Assembly: GCF_019175285.1 (NCBI RefSeq)
Contig: NC_056529.1
Location: forward strand, 21,875,853 to 21,939,852
Length of the DNA: 64,000 nucleotides
Source: Sceloporus undulatus
Taxonomy: Eukaryota; Chordata; Lepidosauria; Squamata; Phrynosomatidae
Direction: 5' to 3'
Of this stretch, positions 13,101-25,100 are shown one piece after another. The notes below the pieces were generated by a model. The model searched no databases and was not told the origin of the DNA. It worked only from the letters and a program-made list of their open reading frames with translations. The position numbers and the translations under genes are program-made. Numbering within the stretch: the first letter of the stretch is position 1; the number at the start of each line of letters is the position of its first letter.

Positions 13101-16100
13101 ACATTCCAAAAAGCAAACCTTGATTTTGCCATTTTATATAAGAGACGCTATTTTACTATGTCATTGTCTTTAATGGGACATTGGTATCTATGGGGGTCCT
13201 GGAAGCAGTGGATACCAAGGGTCCCCACCATATCTCCCAGAACTACAAACTCCAGAATGCTATAGCATTGCACTATGGTAATTAAAACGGTGTCAACCTG
13301 GATTAACTCTGCAGTGCAGATGAGACCCTGACCACTAAGAGTGGAGCAGCCCAGCCCAGTTTGGCCCCACTCTGTTCAGGGTCTGGGGAAAGCACCCTGC
13401 CGCCTCTGGTCTCTCCTGATGGCGTATGTTTTATTTTGCTTGCAGATCGAGATGCTGGGCTGCCGATGTTTCTGCCCCGCGGCCGTTTTCATGGTTGCTT
13501 GAAATGGTCCATGGTGTGTCTCTGTAAGTAAGATGAAACGTACCTGCCAGTGAGAGAGAAAGAGAGAGAGAGATGTATAGGCTGGATAGCACAGCTTTGC
13601 TCCCTGGACAGGAGGGGGATCCCTGGGGCCACACTAGTTTTACTATTGACCCCAGGGCTGGCAGAATGGCCCTTCCATTGGTTAGGGTGGGTGGTGCCAG
13701 TAGTGAATCTGCTCTGGGTTTCCATCCAAGCTTTAAAGGTATCAAAAGCCTATTTATTTAGTTAATACCCTGCCTTTCTCCCAGTATGGGATTCCAGGCA
13801 ACTTTAGGCTTTAGGGTTCCGCACTGCATGGCATAGTGGTTTGACTGTTGGACTATGACTAGAGACCAGGGTTCGATTCCCTGTTTGGGCATGAAACCCC
13901 CTGGGTGACCTTGAGTGAGTCACACTCTCTCAACCTCAGAGGAGGGCAAAGGCAAACCCCCTCTGAACCAATTTTGCCAAGGAAACCCCATGCTAGGTTT
14001 GCCATAGGGTTGCCATAAGTCAGAAATGACTTGAAAGCACACAGCAACAACAAAAACTAGTTAATGGAGTTAGTGGAGTTAATGGAGCAATCTGTGCAAA
14101 GAATACATAATATTGTAATTCTTTGGTTCACTTGAATGTAAAGATATAGCCATGTTAGTCTGTAGAATCAGAGATGTAGAGAGATCTTGTAGCACCTTTG
14201 AGAGTAACTGAAAGAAAGGAGTTGGCAGCATGAGCTTTTGCAGACTGCAGTCTACTTCCTGAGATGCTTTACTTGGTTCTGTTTGTATGCTCTTGGGAGT
14301 AAAGAGCAGAGCTTCTGTAGCGAGCAAACATGTCCAACCATCTGCACCCCCATAAACTTGCCCATCCAGTCTTATCGCCTGTGGCACTTTGTGATACAGG
14401 TCCAGAACTGAATTGGCATTAGTTCCCCAGGTGCCATGGTTCGACCTCACTTTCCCAAACAACCCTCCCTGCCACCACCACCTTCTGCTGAAGGGGACCC
14501 AACAACCACGGTGCAGCCTCCTCCGTCCCCAAAACGTCAGAGACAAGTGTGCGAGTTTAACTTAGTAACACACCTGTCACTGGAATAAAAGCAGTTGTGG
14601 GCAGGCGGTTATTTTCGGCACCTCTTTAGCAAGCAGCGTCTCCCTGTCCTGCTGGAGAGAGCGAGCAGGAGACCCAGGGAAACGGCCCAAAATCCTGGAG
14701 AGAGGCCACAGTTTTCAAAGGGAGTGCCAGGACAAAGCAAGGAGAAAGGTTAGTGGCAGGTAAGGACGGGAAGGAAGCACGAGGAGAAAGCCTGGCATGG
14801 TCTCAAGGCCTTCTCGAAAACTTGGAGAGCTTGACTTTCCTTCCCCAAAAGGATGCTTGGATTTGTAGGTTCCTCTCCAAAGTAAGGGGACAGGATCTCC
14901 TTTGGGGTGTGCCGGCCCCATATATGTCCCCTAAAATGCTGGAGACAAAGGCTTTGTCTTCTCATTTTGGAGAAGAAGAGGCTTGTGGTTGTCTGTGCTT
15001 CCAGGATTTCTCAGGAAAAACAATTTATTGCAAGCGGTTTGTGTGGTTTCGCTTATTTGAAAAACTGCAACAGGGGATGGGAAGAAGTGTAGTTATGGTT
15101 ACATATGTATGCATCCAAAGGCTCTTTCACACTGGGTTTTTCAACAGCCTTAAAAAGTTTGCTTTGCTCCAGCCAAAAGTTGCATGCAAAATGCAGGGTG
15201 GGAGGACAGTCTTTGCAACCAGGGAAGATGCTTATCTCAAATGCTTTGTGGTTCATGGGCAGAGCTTAGCAGTGCTTGTTTACCACTTTGAGATGGGAAA
15301 GAAAAAACAACACACACACATTTATATATATAGAGAGAGAGTGTCTGTGTGTGCTGTGGCATGCCAGTTATAGCATGGGAGGGAGGGTTGGGTCAGGGTT
15401 TTGTGGGTTTTATTGTTTTTGTATTGTGTACTGCATAAATTCTGTTGTTACTCGCCTCGATCCCCAAATGGAAGAGGCAGGATATAAATAAATATTTTAT
15501 TTTTATTATTATTGTTATAGAGTTTGTTGTTGTTGTGTGCCTTCAGGTCATTTCCAACACATGGCAACCTGAAGGTGACTCTATCATGGGGTTTTCTTGG
15601 CAAGGTTTGTTCAAGGAAAGGTTGCCATGGTCAGTTTGTGCACTGACTCCCCTGTGACTCTGCTCACCTTTTGTTTGTTAGCAACCTTACCACCAGTCCA
15701 GGTCTTTTCTGCCTTAAAATGTTAAAGTCAGGTGTTTTCTCCTGAGATTGCATGCTTCCTTGCTTTGAGCTGACTTGCCTTAGCGATAGCAGACTGGATT
15801 TAGCCAACGGAATAGTTTGTAAGGTTGTTCTCACACACACACACTCCAGAGGGTTTGCAATCCATCCCAGCTTCCATCCATGATGCAACTGGTAGATAGC
15901 AAACTGCCTTCTCCTTCCACAGCCCAGCGGCCGCCTACCGCTTGAGTGATTCAGCTACATCAAGTTGAATCATGGGAGGAGCAGTTTGCTCCCTTGCATT
16001 CATCAGTTCTTCTCCAGGCTAAAGACTTCAAGATTTCAAGGGAATATCCAAGCTATAAAAAAAAGAGTAGCAAAATGAGAAATGTGCCATTTGGAAAAAA

Positions 16101-19100
16101 TGAGAGGGTTTTGGACTACAAGCTGTCTTGGAGATTCTGGGATATGCTGTCCAAAAAAGTGACATGTCCAAATTCTGGACATGAATCGGTGGAGGTTCAG
16201 ACACCAGACCATCCTGCTTGTAGTCTTTCCCAGTTTCTGTCCATGATGCAACTGGGGGATATTGACGGAACACAAAAGCCCCCAGGCAAATTGTGTTTTC
16301 TTAGGGATGTCCCACTGTCTAGAATTTCTATGATGCTACAAAATGCACATGCACACAAGACCCTGCTAATTTTAGCATTCCCTCCATCTGGCCCAGTTTA
16401 GTAGTTCACATTAATCCTCTGTGGTCCCATTTTTTCCCAGCTGCTTTTAAAATGTCCTGGTTTCTCCTTCTTCTCCTATTGTCCTTGGCTTTCTCCAATT
16501 TTAGCAAATGACATCTGAGTCCAAAAGTAGTTTGCACTCAATTAACTCAGAGGTGAAAGAAGGCAAGGAAGGCTTGGCCCTGCCATTACTGACCTCTCTC
16601 TTTGCTTTCTGTTCTCCGCTTGCAGTGATGAATGGAAGCAGCCACTCTCCGACAGCGATCAACGGGGCACCATCCACCCCCAATGGCTTCAGCAATGGCC
16701 CTGCAACCTCTTCCACCGCCTCCCTCTCCAACCACCAACTCCCTCCGGCCTGTGGCGCCCGGCAGCTCAGCAAGCTCAAGCGTTTCCTCACCACTCTGCA
16801 GCAGTTTGGCAACGACATCTCTCCCGAGATTGGGGAGCGCGTCCGCACCTTGGTGCTCGGCCTTGTGGTCAGTGCAATCCCAGTTTCCCCTAGTTACAGT
16901 CGGACCTTCATATCCACAGATTCTGCAACCGCTGGTGGCTTCAAATATTTAACACTCCCCCAAAAGCAAACCTACTGTATTTTCTGGAGTATAAGACTAC
17001 TTTTAAACCCAGGAAAATCTTCTCAAAAGTCGGGGGTCGTCTTATAGGGCAGGTGCTGAAACATCCGAGCTGGACTGGAGAATCTGCGGTCACCGCATAT
17101 GGTGGGGGGAACTTAAAAACGGCTGCGGCCGCATCCCCACCATATGCGACGATCGTCTGAAAGCAGCTACCGCTCTGATAGTCTTGGGAGACAGGGAGCA
17201 CTGGGCAGGCAGGGAGAGCTAACCAATCCAACTAGGCTTTGTATACAACAAGGTTGCCTGCTAAGGACCTGCATGTCATAAGCATTTGAATTTAAATTAC
17301 CATATTGAAATCAAATCTGATGTTTTTTAAATTTTTATTTGGTGTGCATTGGAAGAGGGGTAGTCTTATACGGTGAGTACATCCCAAACTCTATATGTTA
17401 ACTGGAAAAGTTGGGGCCCAGTCATCTTATACGCCGGAAAATACGGTACATTTTGCCATTTTATATAAGGGATAATATTTTACTATCCTGCTGTATATTG
17501 TGGGACGCAAGCATCCACAGATTTTGGTATCCATGAGGAGTCCTGAAGCAAAAACCTAGAGGACACCAAGAACCCACTGTAACAATAATAATAACAATAA
17601 TAATACCCCATTGTATATTTATGGGACTTGAGCAACCGAGTTTTTTGGTATCCACAGGGGGTCCTGGAACCAAAATTAGTGGATACCAAGGGCCCACTGT
17701 AACAACAACAACAATAATAATATCCCATTGTATATAATGAGACTTGAGCATCCATGGATTTTGGTATCCACAGGGGGTCCTGGAACCAAACTCTAGCAGA
17801 TACCAAGGACCCACTGTAATTATTGTTCATTGCTTCAGATGAATTTTAATACATTTTTATTGGTTTTTACTTGTACGCCACTCCAAGAATTTGTGATTTT
17901 GGGGTGGGAAAGAGATATTTTAAGATATAAATGAATACAGTGCTCCCTCGGGTTACGAAATTAATTCGTTCCGCGGCTAATTTCGTAACCCGAAAAACCT
18001 TCGTAACCCGAATTGCCATAGGCGCTAATGGGAAAAAAAGCCGCGGCTCTGCCGCGGCTCCATTTAAAACAGCGCCGGCGTTTTTTCGTAACCCGAAAAA
18101 ACGTTCGTAACCCGAAACAATAAATCCCTATGGGATTTATTCGTATCCCGAAAAATTCGTAAGCTGGGTAATTCGTATCCCGAGGTACCACTGTACAGTT
18201 GAAATAAATAAAATGAAGCCTGTGGGCTACATATGGCCTCAAAGGCTTTGGGATGAAAGTGTCACCTGGAAAGCTTACTGGTGGCAAGGGGACCAAAGTA
18301 ATATTGGGGAATAATGTGGAGGTGCCACTGCGGAGAAGCCCCGTTCATCACCTGTCCCTTTTCCCCATCCTGCAGAATTCCACGCTGACCATTGAAGAAT
18401 TCCATTCCAAGCTCCAGGAGGCCACCAATTTCCCGCTGCGTCCCTTCGTCATCCCGTTCTTGAAGGTAAGCCCCTTTATAAGATGGCCCCTTGTCTGGAT
18501 CAGTTCCTGATTTGACCCCACTGTGGCCTGTTCATGCTACACAATTATAGCTTTATTGATTTCACTTTAACTGCCAGAGTTGCCTCCTATGGACTTGTAG
18601 TTTGGGTAGGTACCAGAGGAGCTCCAAATGCCCCTTCCTAAACTGCACATCCCAAGGTACCATACAACTCAACCATGGCAATTAAAGTGAAACTATAGCT
18701 CTATGGTTGGGTAATATGGATCAACCCACTGTATAAAGCACTTTTATTGTTGAGGATCGGAGCTTGGGAAAGTTTCTTTGGGGTTCAGGAAACAAATGCC
18801 ACCAGAATCCCTCAACACCAACATAACTGGTACTCATTCTACAATATATATTCTATTGTGGTGTGCCTTGAAGTCATTTCTGACCTATGGTAACCCTAAA
18901 GCAAACTTTTCATGGGTTTTCTTGGCACAATTTATTCAGATGGGAGTTTGCTTTTGTTCCCCCCCCCCCTCGAGGCTGAGACTCTGTGACTTGCCTAAGG
19001 TCATCTAGTGGATTCCCATGGCCGAGGAGATATTTGAACCCTGGTCTCCCAGAGTCCAATAGTCCAACACTAAAACCAGGGCTCAACAGCAAAAATATAC

Positions 19101-22100
19101 AAAAGAATCATGTACCACCTTTGAGATTAACTGTGAGAAAGAAGTTGTAGCATGCCACTGATGAAGTAAACCAAGTCTACCAATGCTCATGCTTCAACTT
19201 CTTTTGCTCGGTCTATCTCAAAGGTGCTACAAGTCAGACCCCTTTGGAAGCCAAGATTATCAAAATTGAGGCTGTTGTGCTTTGGCCACATTGCAAGTAG
19301 GCAAAACACGCTAGAAAAGGTAACAATGCTGGGAAAAGTGAAGTAGAAAGAGAGGATGGGCACACGTCAGATGGATGGACTCAGGGAGATCATGGGGCTG
19401 GATTTAGAGAACAGGGGGCCTTGGAGATCTCATTCACAGGGTCCCCAAGAATCAGAGTTGACTCTTAACAACAAATATACGGGGACACCTTTCAGAGCTC
19501 TTACCCTGAGATTCCTCTCCATCTTAAGGCTGGGAAAAGAGGGTCCAAGGCATGGGATGTGGGGCCCCTACCCTTCATCCACCTCTTTAGTTCTTGCCAA
19601 AAGAGGTTTCCTTTTTCCTGTAATCCCGGTCCTTCCTGACCCAGCCTGCTGAGCGTGAGAGAGTCAGTGTTTTCAAACAGAAAGGACTTTTCTGACAGTC
19701 CTCCTTCCCCCTCCTTCTCCTTCTCCTCCTGACACCCTGCTTCCAGCTGTTTCCAACCTGGACTCCAGATGCTTCTCATTACATTAATTGCAACCAGGCA
19801 GCCCCCGCGTGCCTTTCCCAGGGATGTTTTTTTTCTTTAAATTTTTCTTTCTCCAAATCCAGAATCAGGGCAGGCGAGCGGGGAGTGGGAACACAGAGAT
19901 GGGAAATGGGGGGAGGGATCTGAGACGATGGAGGAATCCACGTCGGTGCATTTCGTCAGTTCACGCTCTAACATGTTCAACAGATGGGGATTTGGCTGGT
20001 GGTCAGCGGCAGCCTGAAGAGGAAACCAGGGCCTGGTGACGGCATTTTCAAAAAATGAAAAGAAAGAAAGCCTCGGTTTTGCTCTGGGCTGCGGCTTAAT
20101 TGCTTCGGCTCCTTCTCCGGATGGCCTTCTCAGGGTTGAAGCTTCATGAGAAACTCACTGGGTGGGGAGTGGAAGGAGCAAAGCTGGCATTCAAGTGCAG
20201 GGGGGCATATTTACAAACACTTCCCATCGAGAATGCTTGCAATGAGAAGGATGATCCTGCGGGGCCATGAGACCATGGCTGGCCCTATGGGAGCAGAGCC
20301 CAAATGCCTTCCGTTGATAGACACTGAGGCTGCATGTTGGAGGTTATTTCAGGAACAGAGGAAGCTATTCCTCTCAGTAGAGAGAGGCAGGACTTTATCA
20401 CACCAGCCTAGTTTTTTTTTGCAACAACTGTGTTAGTGAAGCAAAAACATTTAGTATCACAGTTCTCTGCAACTTCGTGAGTTTGCTGCTTTGGCAGCCC
20501 TTGATCCCTTCTGCACTGGCTCCATAACCCCATCTTACTATTTATAAATGCCCAGCTCAGTGCTTGCCTGTCTTTCAAATTTTGTTTTTATTTTTGCTGC
20601 AACTCTGTCATTAAAGAATTTGATCTTATTGTTTAACTATAATTACGCAATCACAGCAAAACCAAAAATAAAACCCCAAAAGGCATGGAGTAAAAACAAC
20701 CTTGGCCTGCTTGGGAATAGTGAGGAGAGAAAGAGGGGTATAAGATGAGAATCATATCCCCTTCTAACATATACAGTAATTGTTACTGCAGCAGAAGAGA
20801 CCTATTGCACCAGCAGGACTAAAGAAATAGCAGTGATAATGGGAGCCATTGACATGTTTTCTCCATCAGTGAAAAGGTGCCCTCCACCAATGATTTAAAT
20901 GCAAAGAAACAACAGAAGTGGTGTAGTCGTTTGAGTGTTGGACTAGGACTCTGGAGACCAGTGTCCAATTCCCCGCATGGCCATGAAACCCACTGGATGA
21001 CCATGGAGAAGTCACACTCTCTCCATCTCAGAGGATCGCAATGGCAAACCTCCTCTGAAAAAGCTTGCCAAGAAAGCCCCATGTTGGGTTGCCTTAAGGT
21101 CATCACACTCCTCCTTCAGGGCCTTGGGCTGTTCCTTTAAAGTTTGGACTAAAACTTGGAGCAGGCCCCCACATGTAAACCATGAGCTGCCACTTCATTC
21201 AAAGTCAGGTTGTGCTTACTTAGCCCTAAACTACAGAGCAACTGCATCTTCTCTTCTTCCCCTTCTCTTTCCTCCTCCTCCTCCTAGGCCAACCTGCCAT
21301 TGCTGCAGCGTGAGCTTCTCCACTGTGCCCGAATGGCCAAGCAGACACCTGCCCAGTACTTGGCACAACATGAGCAGCTTCTCCTGGATGCCAATGCCTC
21401 CTCTCCCATCGACTCCTCAGAATTGCTTCTGGAAGTCAATGAGGGGGGCAAGAGGAGGACGCCAGACAGGTATGGGCCTCAGCTATTTCTAAGACCTTGA
21501 GTGAAGTTTTAAGTTATTGCAGTGCTAGAGATTTGGGTAGCATGGATCAACCCACTGTATACAGAAAGCACCTTTGAGACTAACTGAAAGAAAGAAGCTG
21601 TTGCATGAGCTTTGGTAGACTAGACTCTACTTTCTCAGCTGCAACAGGAAGGCAGATCATCAACAACAAAATTAAAATAAAAAATAAAGACAGCCTTCTT
21701 ACCGTAATTTCTTTTCCCAGTGTCTGTTTTAGAAGGCAGCCCCCCTTGGAGCAGGGACCTTTCATACTGGTTTATAGGTGTGCATAAATAGCAAAGCAAT
21801 ACTGATTTGGGCTGGAAGGAAGGAAGGAAGGAAGGAAGGAAGGAAGGAAGGAAGGAAGGAAAATGATCTGTAGCAGATCTTACTTCTTTCTTTCAGTTAA
21901 TCTCAAAGGTGCTGCAAGATCCCTTTGCATACTTGTTGCAAACGGTTTCTTAAGTGGTCTTGGCTTTGCAGAACAGCTTTGAGGTCTCCTCTTTTTCTTG
22001 CCTAAAGCAGGACCAAAGAGAATGGCTTGGAGCGGGACCCTCTGCACCCGGAGCATCTCAGCAAAAGGCCGTGCACCATGAGCCCGGCCCAGCGCTACAG

Positions 22101-25100
22101 CCCCAGCAATGGGATCAGCCACCAGCCCAATGGGCTTCCCCACCCGACCCCTCCACCTCCCCAGCACTACCGCCTTGAAGACATGGCCATCGCGCACCAT
22201 TACCGGGACACCTACCGGCACCCAGACCCCCGGGAGCTTCGAGAGCGCCACCGCCAAGCTGGTGAGTGGCAGGAAGGAGGGAGGAATGCCTTGGAAATCT
22301 CACATTCATTGTTGTCCTGATTTGGCAGGGCAGTCGCAATTAATCCTCTGTCTTCCCACTTTCTCAGCTGCCTTTTAAAATGTCCTGGTTTCTCTCTACT
22401 CCTTCTGGTTTCCCCTCAGCTTACTTTCATTGCTGCAAACTGAGTTCCATGTGCAAAAGTAGTTTAACCTAGCATAGAGAAGTGGAGAGGTAGAATCATG
22501 TCCTTCCCAGTTGACTCCAGCAAAAGCAAACTGCTGCAGCCTCTCCTAGCTTCTGTGTTTGGATAAATCTCCCTTATCCAAAATTCCAAAATCCAAAACA
22601 CTCTGGTCCCAAGCATTTTGGATAAGGGAGACTCAACCTCTAATACATTTTGCCCTCTTGAACACATTCTGATGTTGACCTCCAGCTGTCCCAATTTAGC
22701 TGGGACAGGCCTGGTTAATCTTTTGCTTTCCAAAATCATCTACATGGGTGGCTGAGATAGTGATAGCACACTGCTACTGGAAACAGAGTCTTTTGCACAT
22801 GTACTCCATAGAACAGTTTTGCGAAACACTTTGGGATGAACAAATACCATGGAAGAACTGTGCAGAAATGTTTGTTTTTATCACAGTGGGAGAAAATTAC
22901 AGGAATTCACTGTCCTTGTATGTGAGATTGAATTAGTCAGAGATTTGCCTCTCTACCTGGGAGTCACTTGTGTTCGGCACTTCCTCCCAATGCACTTGGT
23001 GCCTCTATGTAAGAGGTTTGCTCCATGCCTTGTTCCATCCTCTCTAATGGGCATCTTTTTCTCCTTCCCAGCTGTGCACAGTACCAGGCAAGAAGAAGTG
23101 ATTGACCACAGGCTAACGGACAGAGAATGGGCCGAAGAGTGGAAACACCTCAACAATGTAGGCACCAAATCCTGCTGCCCAAAATTTGAGGGGCATGAAT
23201 TGATGGGTAGAGCAGTTATTTTTTTGGTAGGATGGAATCTGGATGAGGGATGGATTCAGTGGCATAAGCAGGTGTATGATTTCGGTGGCAGCTAATGCCC
23301 ACTAGGGCTGTTGGGTGAGAGGACAGGGTCATCATAGGGTAAGCCAAGGGGTCTACAGTAGTGCAGCCATTGAGACAATGACTGACATCCTGTTGATGAC
23401 AACACTGGGATCACATAGAAGACAGGTACTGGCATCCTGTGGATGACAGACACCAGTATCCCATGGACGATAGACACTGGCATTATATAGATGACAAACA
23501 CTGGCATCCTGTGGATGACGGACAGATGTTTAAGCTCTTCTACAGAAACAGTTGGATATTTTTGTCCAATCTGGAAATGCTAACAGTAAATCTAATCTGA
23601 TCATTTAAAATAGTGTGAATAACGGAAATGATTAATAACTGAAGTGATTTAGTACATGTGAAACACTTTAGCAAGTTAGAAAGAGAGATTTTAAAAAGTG
23701 ATATTTTACTATTAATCCAAAAAGTACATTTTTGGTGCCTTTGGCCATGGTTGCATGTTCCAACATCAGTGCATCATGATACACATTTTATAGGAGAACA
23801 TAGCAATTATCTGACAATGTGGCATTGCAGAACTGTTACGCTCTATCTCACCAACGTAGGAGCTTGGCCCTAGTTTGCAAAACCAGCAGGTTTGGTCTTA
23901 GCTAATCTATAGTTGCCATCTGGTCAAGTTCTGATGTGTGGCTTCTGCCCAGCAGCTCCTGAACTGCATTATGGACATGGTGGAGAAGACCCGCCGTTCA
24001 CTCACTGTCCTGCGCCGTTGTCAGGAGGCAGACCGTGAGGAACTCAACCATTGGATCCGCCGCTATAGCGATGCCGAGGACATGAAGAAGGGGGCCAGCC
24101 CTGCCACTCGTCCCCACAACAGTACGGCCAACACAGAGGCTCCCCCTATAGGTATCAATGGAGAGGGGCAGTTCGTGCTGATAGCAGTGCAAATACAAAA
24201 TGGCGGCCTCCATCGCATTATTAGTGTCCACTAGAGTAGAGCCATTGAATTAATAGGATTAACATATGTGGTTGACTCCCCATTCAGTGGGAATCAATAG
24301 GTCTACTCTAGCTGAGTCTAATCAATAGAATTCAGAACTGTAAACCTTGGGAGGAAGAGGGGGGCAACTCTGTCTTAAGTAGCCAGCCAACCAGTTCAAA
24401 ACCTTTGAACCACCAGCAGTTGCTGGACTTGAGCTCCCAGGATCCTTGACCACTGGGTTTGCTGAGGATTGAAGCCCCAAATACCTGGAGGGCTAACAAT
24501 TGAGAACCACAGAGCAAGTGACCTGAGTTCCTCTTAGGCCAGGCTTCCTGAAAGTGGTGCCCTCCAGATGCATTGGACTACATGTCCTGCCATCTGGCTG
24601 GGGAGAATGGGGGATGTAGTCTGACTCATCTGAAGGGTACCAGAATGGGGGACATTCTATTGAGCATTTGCAGCAATGCTCCTCTTCTTTAAAGGGTGTT
24701 TCTATGCTTGCGCAAAGGGGTTTGGGGGAGGTTTGTTGAGCATTGAACATTTCTAAAGAGTTCACCTCCTCTTTTCTGCTTTTTCTTTCGGTCAGATGCT
24801 CATCGCGAATTTGCATCCAGGCCTCTGTCTGGCTACATGCCGGAGGAAATCTGGCGGAAAGCTGGTGAGTTTGTTGGAAGGAAGTACTTTTGGGGGGGGG
24901 GGGAAGAAGAGGCTCATCCAACACTTCATAGCTGAGACAGATGGGGCCAGATTATCAATGGTTCAGTGGATGCAATTGTTCTAGTCTTCTCCCTGGACAA
25001 GGTCCAATGCTGAAGGGAAGAGATGTCATCTGGCATCTGTGGTAACCCACTTTTTCAGTCGTCGTGGAGTAGGGTTGCTAGGTGAAATAAGATACAGGGT

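Larger units (their letters stand above)
7642..13445 (+). other. CBFA2T3: CBFA2T3 intron
   Basis: No exon is seen. The intron contains TGCA-rich repeats (8800-9090), a GTAT/AC microsatellite (10095-10143), a SINE tail (10540-10640), tandem Tigger-like termini (11397-11600), a palindromic MITE (11605-11768), a 5S-headed SINE (12590-12800) and a MITE split by a Tigger-like copy (12898-13327). The 9230-9780 and 12130-12310 blocks are repeat-poor; their function is unknown. Confidence 0.6.
13524..16625 (+). other. CBFA2T3: CBFA2T3 intron
   Basis: The intron holds a full plus-strand SINE (13826-14056), a Penelope-like fragment (14130-14275), a SINE end (15523-15660), and an unassigned repeat (16404-16545) with a second copy at 22333-22475. 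A 206-codon open frame at 14753-15373 shows no recognisable protein features. Confidence 0.6.
16868..18375 (+). other. CBFA2T3: CBFA2T3 intron filled by nested DNA transposons
   Basis: Almost the whole intron is transposon: a Tigger-like copy (from 16902) split by a 472-bp TA-flanked element (16975-17446), a tandem array of its terminus (17577-17818) and a 256-bp palindromic element (17938-18193). Confidence 0.7.
18466..21287 (+). other. CBFA2T3: CBFA2T3 intron
   Basis: The intron holds a palindromic MITE (18536-18705), a minus-strand SINE (18855-19085), a Penelope-like pair (19100-19240), a BovB LINE end (19242-19480) and a plus-strand SINE (20912-21105). Between 19500 and 20800 I see no gene or recognisable repeat. 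Confidence 0.6.
21470..22010 (+). other. CBFA2T3: CBFA2T3 intron
   Basis: The intron contains Penelope-like fragments in both orientations (21555-21650 and 21872-21935) flanking a GGAA microsatellite (21814-21860). Confidence 0.6.

Noticed and set aside
13826-13900. Genuine tRNA gene
   Set aside because: A and B boxes are present, but they belong to a SINE head with CORE and BovB-like tail; no cloverleaf with an intact anticodon arm was found.
14753-15373. 206-codon open frame on the plus strand
   Set aside because: It has no recognisable domain and ends in an AC/TA simple repeat. Treated as chance.
17461-17830. 115-117 codon minus-strand frames (MGPWY... type)
   Set aside because: They are translations of the tandem Tigger-like termini; the same pattern arises at 11352-11657.
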